Source of the DNA: Bacillota bacterium
GTDB taxonomy: Bacteria; Bacillota; Bacilli; Bacillales; Bacillaceae_J
DNA length: 14,915 bases
Assembly: GCA_023457235.1 (NCBI GenBank)
Contig: JAEWMK010000027.1
Span: 1 to 14,915 of the forward strand
Direction: 5' to 3'
The notes beneath the pieces were generated by a model. It searched no databases. It worked only from the letters and a program-made list of their open reading frames with translations, and had not been told where the DNA came from. Within the stretch, counting starts at the first letter, position 1; every line of letters begins with the position of its first letter. The translations under genes and the position numbers were made by a program. Shown one piece after another: positions 7,216 to 13,799 of the stretch.

Positions 7216-7830
7216 TTATCTAATTATTTGCTCATATTCAGTACCATTTATAGTAATAACAGCCTTCAACGGTTTTCCATCGGATTCAACTGCTAAAGGA
7301 ACAGAAGCTAAAAAATGTAAAACCCCTGATTTCAATGGTTCTATACTTGTAATATTTGTATAAGTGAAATCGGAGCCGCCATTATCTTCGATTGCTGAAA
7401 ATGTTCTGTATTCGTACTTATTATCATAAACTATCTTAACATCTACAAACTCATCAGAAGATTTAGCGGATGTTAATAGACTTTTTAAAGTAATTACAGT
7501 ATCTAAAAATGTTTCTTCTGCTTCCTTATTTTCGTAATAGCTATAGAAGGACGCAGGATTAGGTGGGTCTATTCTTTTCCCAAATGAATTATTTGTTACT
7601 GTTATTTCTGCAAAATCATCAATTGCTATAACTTCCCCCAATTTTATTACTGGTGTTTGTGGTTGTGGTTGTTCGATTACTTCCTCAATTTCTTTATCAT
7701 TTTCTTTTACTGGTGTTTCTTGATTGTCGGTAGAACCTGTATTTTCCGATGAAGATTGACTAGAAGTATCAGTGCTACCACATGCAGTTAAAGCAATTAC
7801 CATGCAAAATAAAATTAATAGTTTTTTCAC
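7216..7830 (-). CDS. Predicted secreted lipoprotein, probable phage moron
   Basis: A 204-residue protein with a textbook lipoprotein signal: MKKLLILFCMVIALTAC has a basic N-terminus, a hydrophobic core and the lipobox L-T-A-C, with Cys17 as the lipidation site. Residues 18-60 are a Ser/Thr/Glu/Gln/Pro-rich linker (SSQSSSENTGSTDNQ). Residues 61-204 look like one beta-rich domain (VIKLGEVIAIDDFAEITVTN, then a VITLKSL strand and VKIVYDNKYEYRTFS), in the style of Ig-like DUF4352/DUF5067 lipoprotein domains; that family call is tentative. The start is GTG at 7830 with GGGAGG 7 nt upstream. The gene sits between the tail chaperone and the tape measure, where PBSX-like phages have nothing, and has its own terminator. 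It would face outward from the host membrane, so a role in blocking phage adsorption or DNA entry is plausible but unproven. Confidence 0.85.
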   Translation of the reverse strand: MKKLLILFCMVIALTACGSTDTSSQSSSENTGSTDNQETPVKENDKEIEEVIEQPQPQTPVIKLGEVIAIDDFAEITVTNNSFGKRIDPPNPASFYSYYENKEAEETFLDTVITLKSLLTSAKSSDEFVDVKIVYDNKYEYRTFSAIEDNGGSDFTYTNITSIEPLKSGVLHFLASVPLAVESDGKPLKAVITINGTEYEQIIR

Positions 7831-7843
7831 TTTGTTTCCTCCC

Positions 7844-7862
7844 TATCTGTAATATGCAGATA
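7844..7862 (-). other. Small inverted repeat next to the lipoprotein ribosome binding site
   Basis: TATCTG at 7844-7849 and CAGATA at 7857-7862 form a 6-bp inverted repeat with a 7-nt spacer. On the transcript it would fold directly 5' of the GGGAGG Shine-Dalgarno (7838-7843). It could modulate translation or be an operator half-site pair, or it may be chance. No convincing -35/-10 pair was found around it. Confidence 0.3.
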
Positions 7863-7876
7863 AGGATTTCGACATA

Positions 7877-8508
7877 CTATCGCTTTTTCCCTCTTTTTCC
7901 ACTCTTTCCTTTTCTTTTAGCTTCCTCTTGCGCTTTCTTTTCAGCATCAATTTTCACTTGGATAGATGCTATAACAAAAGCTTTTTCAAGCCTTGGTAAG
8001 GCTAAATACTCAGACGGCAACTTATGAAGCTTGTGTATCCAATAATGGATTACATTTGCATCAGCATCGCCGCCTTCTATTAGTTTTTTGCTTCTTCTAC
8101 CAACTCATCCATACCTACATCAAAACCGTTTACAGACTGCGCGATTTTCTTAACTTCTGTTAGTTCACCCGGTAATAGCATTTTTTGAAGCAATGCTTCA
8201 GCACCCATCACACCATATGATTTTTGCAATTCAGCATTATTTAAGTCTGGAAACTTAATAGTTGATACCGCATTTTTAAGTGTATACAATTCATAATCTG
8301 TTTCTGGCATAAACAGACCCTTTTTACCTGGCACCGGCATGCGCTTAGTACTTGCTTTACGATTTGCAGCATCTTCATCTCCGCTGATCGCACCGAATTT
8401 CCACGGTATCGGTTTGCCGTTTTCATCTTTAAAGCGTTTAGAAACTTCATGTTCTTCAATTTGAACCCTCTCTACATTCTGTGCAAAAAACGCTTGTAAA
8501 TCACTCAT
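7877..8508 (-). CDS. Tail assembly chaperone -1 frameshift product (G-T type fusion)
   Basis: The zero-frame chaperone reads to the A AAA AAC heptamer at 8083-8089. Slipping back one base there continues in an open frame for 68 more codons, to a TAG at 7877-7879, giving a 210-residue fusion. The added part begins LIEGGDADANVIHYWIHKLH, then PSEYLALPRLEKAFVIASIQ, then a very basic tail (EEAKRKGKSGKRGKKR). A W-x-x-K-L-x-x-L-P-x-E-Y-L-x-L-P block followed by a charged helix is typical of the T-domain of Firmicutes tail chaperones. The extension has no good start of its own, which supports expression by frameshifting. Family knowledge: in lambda gpG/gpGT and many relatives the longer form binds the tape measure while the shorter one coats it, in a set ratio. 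Confidence 0.85.
8080..8508 (-). CDS. xkdN: XkdN-like tail assembly chaperone (zero-frame, short form)
   Basis: A 142-residue protein of the XkdN/YqbN group. It begins MSDLQAFFAQNVERVQIEEH and contains RFKDENGKPIPWKFGAISGD, a pattern common in tail chaperones that start with a short beta domain. It ends in a helical region (GAEALLQKMLLPGELTEVKK, then DELVEEAKN). AGGAG lies about 9 nt before the ATG, and the gene starts 4 nt after the upstream stop. The 3' end carries a -1 slippery site, so this is the major, short form. The protein coats the tape measure during tail assembly and is absent from finished tails, by analogy with gpG. Confidence 0.85.
   Translation of the reverse strand: MSDLQAFFAQNVERVQIEEHEVSKRFKDENGKPIPWKFGAISGDEDAANRKASTKRMPVPGKKGLFMPETDYELYTLKNAVSTIKFPDLNNAELQKSYGVMGAEALLQKMLLPGELTEVKKIAQSVNGFDVGMDELVEEAKN
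8083..8089 (-). promoter_or_regulatory. Programmed -1 ribosomal frameshift slippery heptamer A AAA AAC
   Basis: On the minus strand the last sense codons are GCA AAA AAC followed by TAA, so the heptamer A AAA AAC sits in exactly the X XXY YYZ register. Both tRNAs can re-pair after a -1 slip. About 8 nt downstream, GGCGGCGA (8074-8067) could pair with TTGCCGTC (8020-8013) as an 8-bp stem with two G-U pairs and a long loop; that stimulator is speculative. I see no strong upstream Shine-Dalgarno-like stimulator other than GGATGAG in the preceding codons. Confidence 0.85.
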
Positions 8509-8512
8509 ATTA

Positions 8513-8752
8513 TCATTCTCCTATCACAATTTGATTTGTAGTTTTATCGATAGTCACTACCTCATTTGGCTTTAAGTCAATTGAAATAGACACCGATGTA
8601 GTAAGTTCATTAACATCACCAGCTAAAACTTCAGCCTGTTCGATAAAGTGCTTACCGATAGTTTTATAAACATCGGTAAAATGTTCATTTAATGTTTTAC
8701 CTTCTTTAAATTGACCTATAACGGGTAATTTTGAGTCTTCCATTTTTGGCAT
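8513..8752 (-). CDS. Small phage protein of unknown function between tail tube and chaperone
   Basis: A 79-residue protein that I do not recognise. It starts MPKMEDSKLPVIGQFKEGKT, has a helical middle (VYKTIGKHFIEQAEVLAGDV) and ends with strands resembling a short beta-hairpin (SVSISIDLKPNEVVTIDKTT). GAGGGTGA precedes the ATG by about 5 nt, and the stop is 4 nt from the chaperone start, so it belongs to the operon. The canonical PBSX order has no gene of this kind that I can recall between tube and chaperone. It may be an additional chaperone-type or tube-binding protein; that is only position-based. Confidence 0.75.
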   Translation of the reverse strand: MPKMEDSKLPVIGQFKEGKTLNEHFTDVYKTIGKHFIEQAEVLAGDVNELTTSVSISIDLKPNEVVTIDKTTNQIVIGE

Positions 8753-8764
8753 ATTATCACCCTC

Positions 8765-8803
8765 TCAAAATATATAGATAAGAGCCCACCGAAGTGAGCT
8801 CTT
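8765..8803 (-). terminator. UUCG-capped hairpin after the tail tube gene (attenuator or weak terminator)
   Basis: Arms at 8780-8789 and 8794-8803 form a 10-bp stem with one G-U pair, closed by a canonical C-UUCG-G tetraloop. On the minus strand it starts 3 nt after the tube stop and is followed by ATCTATATATTTTG, a broken U-run. This could be a partial terminator or a structure protecting the 3' end of the abundant sheath-tube mRNA. The T-tract is weaker than that of the other two terminators. Confidence 0.65.
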
Positions 8804-8806
8804 AAA

Positions 8807-9322
8807 TCAAGATTGCATTGTATCTAGGATGGAAAACTCCTCGGGCATATCCCAGTCTTCGAACGTAAATGTCACATCATCTTCAAGATATTCTGCATTT
8901 GCATCAAGTTTCGCTACTTTTCCACCATCTAGGTTGCAATCTATTAAAATAGTTGTTTGACGACCTACCGTTGAAGAACCATCCTCATTAGTGACCTGAA
9001 TATCAAAATAAATATCTTCACCTGTGTCTTTATAGCGTTTCAATAACTTTCGGAAGATAGAAGTGTTGTAATGGAAAGTAGCTGAACCAGTACCTTCCCA
9101 CCCTGTTGACTTATTTCCTTTCCCCGTCTTCCCCATAATGGGTACTTTTGACTTTGTTTTTTCCATATCTGCATCTAAATCAATTAGTTGGGCAAATTTA
9201 TAACGTGTACCTTCGATTGTTACATAAGCAGTTCCTTGTGCACCATGAATAGCATCCCAAGCATCCATTGTTTCACCAAAGAATTGAAGATTCAATGGTA
9301 ATAAAATGTTCATTTTGTCCAT
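8807..9322 (-). CDS. xkdM: Tail tube (core) protein, XkdM-like
   Basis: A 171-residue tube protein. From residue 18 (MDAWDAIHGAQGTAYVTIEG) it follows the XkdM pattern: a G-x-A/L strand, IDLDADMEKTKSKVPIMGKT, the TGWEGTGSATFHYNTS block, then KLDANAEYLEDDVTFTFEDW near the end. Tube subunits stack as hexamers inside the sheath. The 17-residue lead (MDKMNILLPLNLQFFGET) is not part of the usual tube fold. GGAGG is 9 nt before the ATG at 9322, while the internal ATG at 9271 has only a weak GGTGA, so the leader is probably translated. The gene follows the sheath gene by 15 nt. Confidence 0.9.
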   Translation of the reverse strand: MDKMNILLPLNLQFFGETMDAWDAIHGAQGTAYVTIEGTRYKFAQLIDLDADMEKTKSKVPIMGKTGKGNKSTGWEGTGSATFHYNTSIFRKLLKRYKDTGEDIYFDIQVTNEDGSSTVGRQTTILIDCNLDGGKVAKLDANAEYLEDDVTFTFEDWDMPEEFSILDTMQS

Positions 9323-9337
9323 GTTTCGTTACCTCCC

Positions 9338-10660
9338 TTACGCTACAGTAGTCGTAATATAAAGCTGAGACATAGCTACGGTTGGCTCTACAACTTCATT
9401 TACAACTACTGATTTTTTAGAATTCCCTTGCTCCACTGTTACTTTTTCAGAATCGAAGTTTTGAATTGCACGAAGTCCTTGTAAGGTTTTACGATGCGCC
9501 ACAATGTCTTTCCATAGTGTAATACGCCCATCTTGATCATTAGGTACTTTTCCTAAATAACGTGTATTAAATAAATTTGCTGTATCGATAGCAATTTGAT
9601 CAAGTACACGAATTACTTGATTCATAGAGAAGTCTTCATTCTTATCAACAGTGAATGATGTGAATGTATTCGCGTCTTCTAGAACTCGTGTTTCTTCACC
9701 GATACGATGGAATACATATTTACCAGCTTTCAGTAAAGCAGTAAGTTGTGGTTGTGTCTTAGTTTCAGACATATCAAGTGTGAATTCTCCATCATACTTC
9801 TTATTGGTGTTTGACTTATTTACAGCTACACCTGCTTGGGAACCGACAGTCCAATAAACAGCTCCGAATACTTCTTCATCAGTACCGATAGCGTCGTTTT
9901 GAACATCGATGATTCCTTCATGATCTGCAGCTCCTAATTTATGACCCACTAGCTGAAACTTAGCGCCAACTTGATCACGTAATCGTTTTGTATACTCTAC
10001 GTACAACGATTTAACAGTAGGATCACTGGATAAACAACCAAGTGTATTGAATCCATAAGCTTCTAATGCATCCAAAGCCTCTTGGTGTGCTCCACCGGTC
10101 ACAGCCGTTCCGTTAGAACCACCAGCTAAAGGAGTCCCTGCTGTTGCAGTTAATATTGCTTCATCTTTCCAATTAATATAATCGTTTTCTACTAATTCAA
10201 CAGCATTTGCTACTGCAATTTGTTCATCAACGACAACGTTATCAAGTAATGTCTGAACATCAAACTTGGTAGGCTCATCAACATTAGTTGAAATAACGAT
10301 TTTAATATCATTGCCTCTAACACCTTTATACTTCGCTATCGCATATGTGTTTGAAGCAGCAACAGCATCTACTGCCAATTTGTGAAAGTAAACAGTGATT
10401 GCATTCTTAAATACATCACGAATACCTTTTAATTTTGAATGAGTGTAGTCGTAACCAAATATCTTACGGGAATTCTTCTGTAAATCCTCTTGTGTTACCC
10501 CAAACACCTCATCATCAGGTCCCCAGTCAAGTTGCATCGGTAAACCAACATAACCGCGATCTGATAGGTTAACAAATGAACGAGCTGCAGATATAAAATT
10601 GTGATACGCACCAGGCAATACTTTGTTTTGGGTTAAAAATATACCGCCGCCTAACGCCAT
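9338..10660 (-). CDS. xkdK: Contractile tail sheath protein, XkdK-like
   Basis: A 440-residue sheath protein whose presence makes this a contractile tail. The N-terminus MALGGGIFLTQNKVLPGAYH and FVNLSDRGYVGLPMQLDWGP are typical of the XkdK group. The centre carries the variable insertion domain (KYKGVRGNDIKIVIS onwards to about residue 170). The C-terminal domain includes HRIGEETRVLEDANTFTSF and NQVIRVLDQIAIDTANLFNT, matching the family's conserved C-terminal assembly domain. The ATG overlaps the upstream stop as TAATG. Its GGAGGT is read as codons of the preceding gene. Length fits PBSX-type sheaths; no damage seen. Confidence 0.94.
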   Translation of the reverse strand: MALGGGIFLTQNKVLPGAYHNFISAARSFVNLSDRGYVGLPMQLDWGPDDEVFGVTQEDLQKNSRKIFGYDYTHSKLKGIRDVFKNAITVYFHKLAVDAVAASNTYAIAKYKGVRGNDIKIVISTNVDEPTKFDVQTLLDNVVVDEQIAVANAVELVENDYINWKDEAILTATAGTPLAGGSNGTAVTGGAHQEALDALEAYGFNTLGCLSSDPTVKSLYVEYTKRLRDQVGAKFQLVGHKLGAADHEGIIDVQNDAIGTDEEVFGAVYWTVGSQAGVAVNKSNTNKKYDGEFTLDMSETKTQPQLTALLKAGKYVFHRIGEETRVLEDANTFTSFTVDKNEDFSMNQVIRVLDQIAIDTANLFNTRYLGKVPNDQDGRITLWKDIVAHRKTLQGLRAIQNFDSEKVTVEQGNSKKSVVVNEVVEPTVAMSQLYITTTVA

Positions 10661-10887
10661 TACTCATGACCTCCTTCATAAAACTGTTTAAAAATCTCAT
10701 CAACCTGCTCAAATGTATAAGCTTTATCATCTTTTAGTAACGCATTTAATGCATCACGACGATTAGCATACTTTTTACTTTTTATTAACTGACCTTTTGA
10801 AAACTTTATAGGTTCTACTTTTTTAGTTTCTTCTACTGAATTAGTGGTTACCTGCTCATCTTTGTTACTTGTTTTTCGTTTTGCCAT
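10660..10887 (-). CDS. Small charged protein preceding the sheath gene (YqzN-like position)
   Basis: A 75-residue, Lys/Glu-rich protein. Residues 1-28 look disordered (MAKRKTSNKDEQVTTNSVEE). Residues 29-75 form a compact domain (FSKGQLIKSKKYANRRDALN, then LLKDDKAYTFEQVDEIFKQF). Small genes of this type (yqzN/ykzL region in skin and PBSX) lie at the same place, just before the sheath gene. GGGTGA lies about 6 nt before the ATG. The stop overlaps the sheath start. The helical C-terminal unit may bind the sheath or tail terminator; its function is unknown to me. Confidence 0.78.
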   Translation of the reverse strand: MAKRKTSNKDEQVTTNSVEETKKVEPIKFSKGQLIKSKKYANRRDALNALLKDDKAYTFEQVDEIFKQFYEGGHE

Positions 10888-10891
10888 GTTA

Positions 10892-11314
10892 TCACCCTTT
10901 CAATGTAGAGTGCTGTTCTAACGATTCCATAAAATCTTTCACTTCTACCTCTTGTAAGAAGAAATTAAAATTCATGAAGTTATGTGTATTACCATCAACG
11001 ATTTCACTATTTGCTCCTGTACCAAGCATCAAAGAGCCGTTAGGAAGCGTTATTTCCTTTAAGGCTTGTTGTACCTTCAAAGACATGTTAGATGCTTCTG
11101 CACGTCCGCCAGAAGGAAAATACTGCACGTTAAATAACGTGTTAATGCGCCAACGCTTTCCGATCTGCTTAACCTGTTCAAAGTTCAAAAATAAAATTAA
11201 AAAAGCAGGTGCCTGAAAGCCCTGCGGTATCTCATCGTCATATATGGTGTAGGCATCTCCAAACACTTGATTTAGCTTGATGGAGATAGCCGTAATGATA
11301 TCCTTAATTTCCAT
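10892..11314 (-). CDS. Tail terminator/completion protein, XkdJ/YqbJ-like
   Basis: A 140-residue protein with MEIKDIITAISIKLNQVFGD at the N-terminus, a YDDEIPQGFQAPAFLILFLN strand region, then RWRINTLFNVQYFP. This is the pattern of tail terminator proteins that cap the tube at the neck. Start choice: the longest frame begins at 11323, but AGGAG is only 1 nt before that ATG. The ATG at 11314 has AGGAG 9 nt upstream and yields MEIKD, so I use it. Position between an HK97 gp10-like gene and the sheath matches yqbJ/xkdJ. Confidence 0.82.
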   Translation of the reverse strand: MEIKDIITAISIKLNQVFGDAYTIYDDEIPQGFQAPAFLILFLNFEQVKQIGKRWRINTLFNVQYFPSGGRAEASNMSLKVQQALKEITLPNGSLMLGTGANSEIVDGNTHNFMNFNFFLQEVEVKDFMESLEQHSTLKG

Positions 11315-11807
11315 TGAACGCATCTCCTAACAGCTTCATCAGCTTTTTTTCTAGGATTTGTGGTGCCTGTCGGTTCACTTCATCGGCTGAAATTGTCATC
11401 ATAAATCTTCCTGGCACCCAGCCTTTATGATTCCGGGTACGATGCCCGAATTCAACATAGGCTGCGTATTCAACGGGATTGATAACTTCAACCTCATAAA
11501 TGTTTCCTTTTTTAGTAACGATCATCGAATCCACAAATCCCTTAGCACCATTACCTCCACCAAAAGCGGATGAAAGCTCAGCCTCCCGGTGACTTTTAGC
11601 TGTCCACCCTCGGCGTAATGTTCCGCCTACTTTGCCATCTTTATATTGACCAACCGGCGTTCTCTTAATCACTTTTGCTAGTAATCTAGCAGCTAGTTCT
11701 TTTGCAGCTTCCTCACAAAACTTATCTAAATCAACTTTTTCTAATTTTTGCATTCGTTTCTGTAATTGCTGTAACTGTTTAAAGTTGACCTTGCCCCATC
11801 TAGCCAT
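11304..11807 (-). CDS. HK97 gp10-like head-tail/tail completion protein, XkdI/YqbI-like
   Basis: A 167-residue protein with both hallmarks of the HK97 gp10 family: TPVGQYKDGKVGGTLRRGWT at residues 50-69, and PVEYAAYVEFGHRTRNHKGW followed by VPGRFMM at 111-137. Residues 8-45 are helical. The family acts at the head-tail junction or in tail completion. The start overlaps the upstream stop as TAATG. The preceding gene ends with GGGTAC as the nearest purine-rich site, so translation is probably coupled. Intact. Confidence 0.9.
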   Translation of the reverse strand: MARWGKVNFKQLQQLQKRMQKLEKVDLDKFCEEAAKELAARLLAKVIKRTPVGQYKDGKVGGTLRRGWTAKSHREAELSSAFGGGNGAKGFVDSMIVTKKGNIYEVEVINPVEYAAYVEFGHRTRNHKGWVPGRFMMTISADEVNRQAPQILEKKLMKLLGDAFNGN

Positions 11808-12169
11808 TATGAGTACCCCTTAAAGAGTTCTAACATAATTTCTTGATGATCCATAAACACTGCCGGTTTCCCACTTCTGGAGAACTCTATTGTTTTACCA
11901 TTCTGTGAAACTATTATTTTGCTCCCTGCTGGAATATCAAGTTCAGGTGCAATAAACAGTTTAGTAGTTTGCGATATTATCGCAGGACCAACCGTATTAG
12001 TTGCAAATACTTGCTTTTCATGTGATAACTTGCACGGTTGATTCTCAAACTTTAGCACTTCTTTTTGTGTTGAAATTTTCGTCACAGGATCCTTAACACT
12101 TTCCCATGGTTTTACCGTACAGGTGCCTCGGTACAAACTTTCTATAGCTTTCCTACGAGCACTTACCAT
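11807..12169 (-). CDS. Head-tail stopper-like protein, YqbH/XkdH-like
   Basis: A 120-residue beta-rich protein. It opens with a helix and RGTCTVKPWESVKDPVTKIS, followed by LKFENQPCKLSHEKQ, TKLFIAPELDIPAGSKIIVS and a terminal HQEIMLELF. A small beta-barrel that begins with a helix is typical of YqbH/XkdH and SPP1 gp16-type stoppers, which close the connector after packaging. The ATG lies 7 nt inside the end of the upstream gene (ATGGTAA), so translation is coupled. Assignment rests on fold style and synteny. Confidence 0.75.
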   Translation of the reverse strand: MVSARRKAIESLYRGTCTVKPWESVKDPVTKISTQKEVLKFENQPCKLSHEKQVFATNTVGPAIISQTTKLFIAPELDIPAGSKIIVSQNGKTIEFSRSGKPAVFMDHQEIMLELFKGYS

Positions 12170-12558
12170 GCCAACACCCGATACTTCACAAAGTCCGTTT
12201 CATTGTGCTGTAAATACAAAACACAAGCATCAAACTTTGCTTCGGGTGTGCTGTTCGCATCTACTGCAAATGAAACGTTGGTGTCACCATCTTGCACCTG
12301 TTTAGCAACTAACTCAAAGTTAAGTGAATCAATATTTAACTGGCCCATGCCTTTCTTCATAAAAAGAAAATCACCAACAACCATATCAACAGCAATTTCG
12401 TGTAAACCATCCGGAATAGATTCTAAATTTGTTTGATTCTTAATATGGTTCGTTACCTTTTGAATCGAAAAGTTTAGAATCATTTCGTCTGGATTACTAG
12501 GCTCACTAGAAACTGTAATTCCTAGTGAGCTTAATCTGCTTTTAACATCTGCGAGCAT
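12163..12558 (-). CDS. Head-tail connector/adaptor-like protein
   Basis: A 131-residue, mostly helical protein (MLADVKSRLSSLGITVSSEP, then IQKVTNHIKNQTNLESIPDG and LHEIAVDMVVGDFLFMKKGM). Gene position, length and the repeated helices with an E-I-A-V-D-M-V-x-G-x-F-L motif suit the YqbG/gp6-like adaptor that sits under the portal ring. The Shine-Dalgarno (GGCGTGA) is poor, so expression may depend on coupling with the small gene that ends 11 nt upstream. It stops 7 nt inside the next gene. Confidence 0.72.
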   Translation of the reverse strand: MLADVKSRLSSLGITVSSEPSNPDEMILNFSIQKVTNHIKNQTNLESIPDGLHEIAVDMVVGDFLFMKKGMGQLNIDSLNFELVAKQVQDGDTNVSFAVDANSTPEAKFDACVLYLQHNETDFVKYRVLAW

Positions 12559-12569
12559 ATAATCACGCC

Positions 12570-12734
12570 CTATTCAGCTTTTTTAGAAGATTCCTTTGCA
12601 GACTCTTCTTTCTCAAATACGGCATCATTGAAGTGTTTATCATCAATGGATACCTCGTCTCCTGCTGCATAACGTTCGCCATTATACCTTACAGGGAAAA
12701 CACCGGCTTTTACTTTTACTTTGATTTTAGCCAT
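12570..12734 (-). CDS. 54-residue small phage protein after the capsid gene
   Basis: A short complete frame from ATG at 12734 to TAG at 12570. Strong GGAGGT lies about 7 nt before the ATG, immediately after the capsid stop. The protein reads MAKIKVKVKAGVFPVRYNGE, then RYAAGDEVSIDDKHFNDAVF, and ends in a Lys/Glu/Ser tail. The first 40 residues look like a small beta unit similar in style to the N-terminus of YqbF/FluMu-like capsid-neighbour proteins (KG-x-x-(Y/F), AGD-E-V, D-x-x-H-F). This is an inference from pattern only. The gene occupies the only gap in the head module, and its operon position supports it as real. Confidence 0.82.
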   Translation of the reverse strand: MAKIKVKVKAGVFPVRYNGERYAAGDEVSIDDKHFNDAVFEKEESAKESSKKAE

Positions 12735-12750
12735 TTAAATTTACCTCCTA

Positions 12751-13770
12751 TCAAGCAATCGGCTGAGCTTGGAACACGTTATTCGCTTCAGGGAATGATG
12801 GGATAGCAGTAGCAGCTGCCTTAGTCCAAGTCGAGATTGGATCCTTGCCTTCCTCATAAACCATGGCAATAACCTTACCAACGGTAGAAACATTTGCACC
12901 TTCACGAATCATACGGCTTTCTTCAGGAGTTGGGCCGTATAGCGTTTCTCCAAGTGTACCATCACCAAACATTACAAACTTATTTTCTGCTAGATAACGG
13001 TGAGTTGTATATTTACCGTTTGCTTCTTGTTTGCGATATTTTGAATCGTAAACAGCAATTTGTGGTAAGTCATGCTGTTGAAGGAATGCATTTAGATCCT
13101 GCCTAGTTGGAATGCGCCCGGAATCTGTACCAAATAGATAGCCGATAATTTTGGAGTTTCGTAGGATTTGGGTTAATACTTTTGTAGATGTTAAAGCTCG
13201 CGTAGCTTTTTCATCTAGTGAATTCTGCCAACTTTCTAAATCACCAATGATGTCGGCATTTGGATCCGTCCATAAATCCGTACCAGATAGCGTTTCTTGG
13301 TGTTCTTCTGGGACACGGTAATTGACCGTCATATTTAGGCCGTTTTCATCTAGTGTAACCTTACCTGTACTTAATGCTTCCATTCGCATTAATTCAACAC
13401 GAGCTTTAACACCAGCAACCAGCTTGTCAATATCATTAAACACTTGCCCCATTAAATACTGTTGTTCTCCCTGTGTACGTGGGAACTGCAATGCTATTAA
13501 ATCCTTCTCAGTAATTTGCATTTTACGTTTAATGTATGCCGCCTCCAACGCTTGCTTCGCAGCTTCACGCGAGCCAATTTCAGCCTCTGTATCAAATGCG
13601 TGTACAGATGCTATAACAGGAAGAGAGCTGGCACCTACTAAATAACTAAAATCTAGGGTTTCATGCTTTACCTCAGGGAACAGTGTTTCCCCTATAAGCG
13701 GTTTTAATTGTCGATTGTTCATATAGTTTAATACAGTTTCTGAATTGAATAATTCTAATACATCTGGCAT
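12751..13770 (-). CDS. Major capsid protein, Cap_E family (HK97 fold)
   Basis: A 339-residue capsid protein of the lambda gpE-like group. Recognisable blocks are ELFNSETVLNYMNNRQLKPL and GETLFPEVKHETLDFSYLVG at the N-terminus, AHAFDTEAEIG-like (VHAFDTEAEIGSREAAKQAL) at about 57-76, and MQITEKDLIALQFPRTQGEQ. DNADII-type QNSLDEKATRALTSTKVLTQ and KYTTHRYLAENKFVMFGDGT follow. The typical length is about 340, so it is full size. AGGAGGT lies about 8 nt before the ATG. It follows the scaffold and a small probable decoration gene, the usual head order. PBSX itself uses a different capsid, so the head module is a mosaic element relative to the tail. Confidence 0.93.
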   Translation of the reverse strand: MPDVLELFNSETVLNYMNNRQLKPLIGETLFPEVKHETLDFSYLVGASSLPVIASVHAFDTEAEIGSREAAKQALEAAYIKRKMQITEKDLIALQFPRTQGEQQYLMGQVFNDIDKLVAGVKARVELMRMEALSTGKVTLDENGLNMTVNYRVPEEHQETLSGTDLWTDPNADIIGDLESWQNSLDEKATRALTSTKVLTQILRNSKIIGYLFGTDSGRIPTRQDLNAFLQQHDLPQIAVYDSKYRKQEANGKYTTHRYLAENKFVMFGDGTLGETLYGPTPEESRMIREGANVSTVGKVIAMVYEEGKDPISTWTKAAATAIPSFPEANNVFQAQPIA

Positions 13771-13799
13771 ATTTCATAACCTCCTAAGTATCGTTTTTA

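Noticed and set aside
7831..7876. Possible promoter for the lipoprotein gene (TATTAC as a -10 box)
   Set aside because: No matching -35 box at the proper distance was found; the AT-rich spacer alone is not enough to call a promoter.
10869..11216. A 115-residue plus-strand open frame opposite the tail terminator gene
   Set aside because: It lies antisense to a well-supported gene, has a Cys/Ser/Lys-rich shadow-like composition and no credible Shine-Dalgarno or family pattern.
13322..13645. A 107-residue plus-strand open frame opposite the capsid gene
   Set aside because: Composition (Ser, Cys, Ala, Ile runs) is that of a mirror of the capsid coding strand; no plus-strand gene context exists anywhere in the window.
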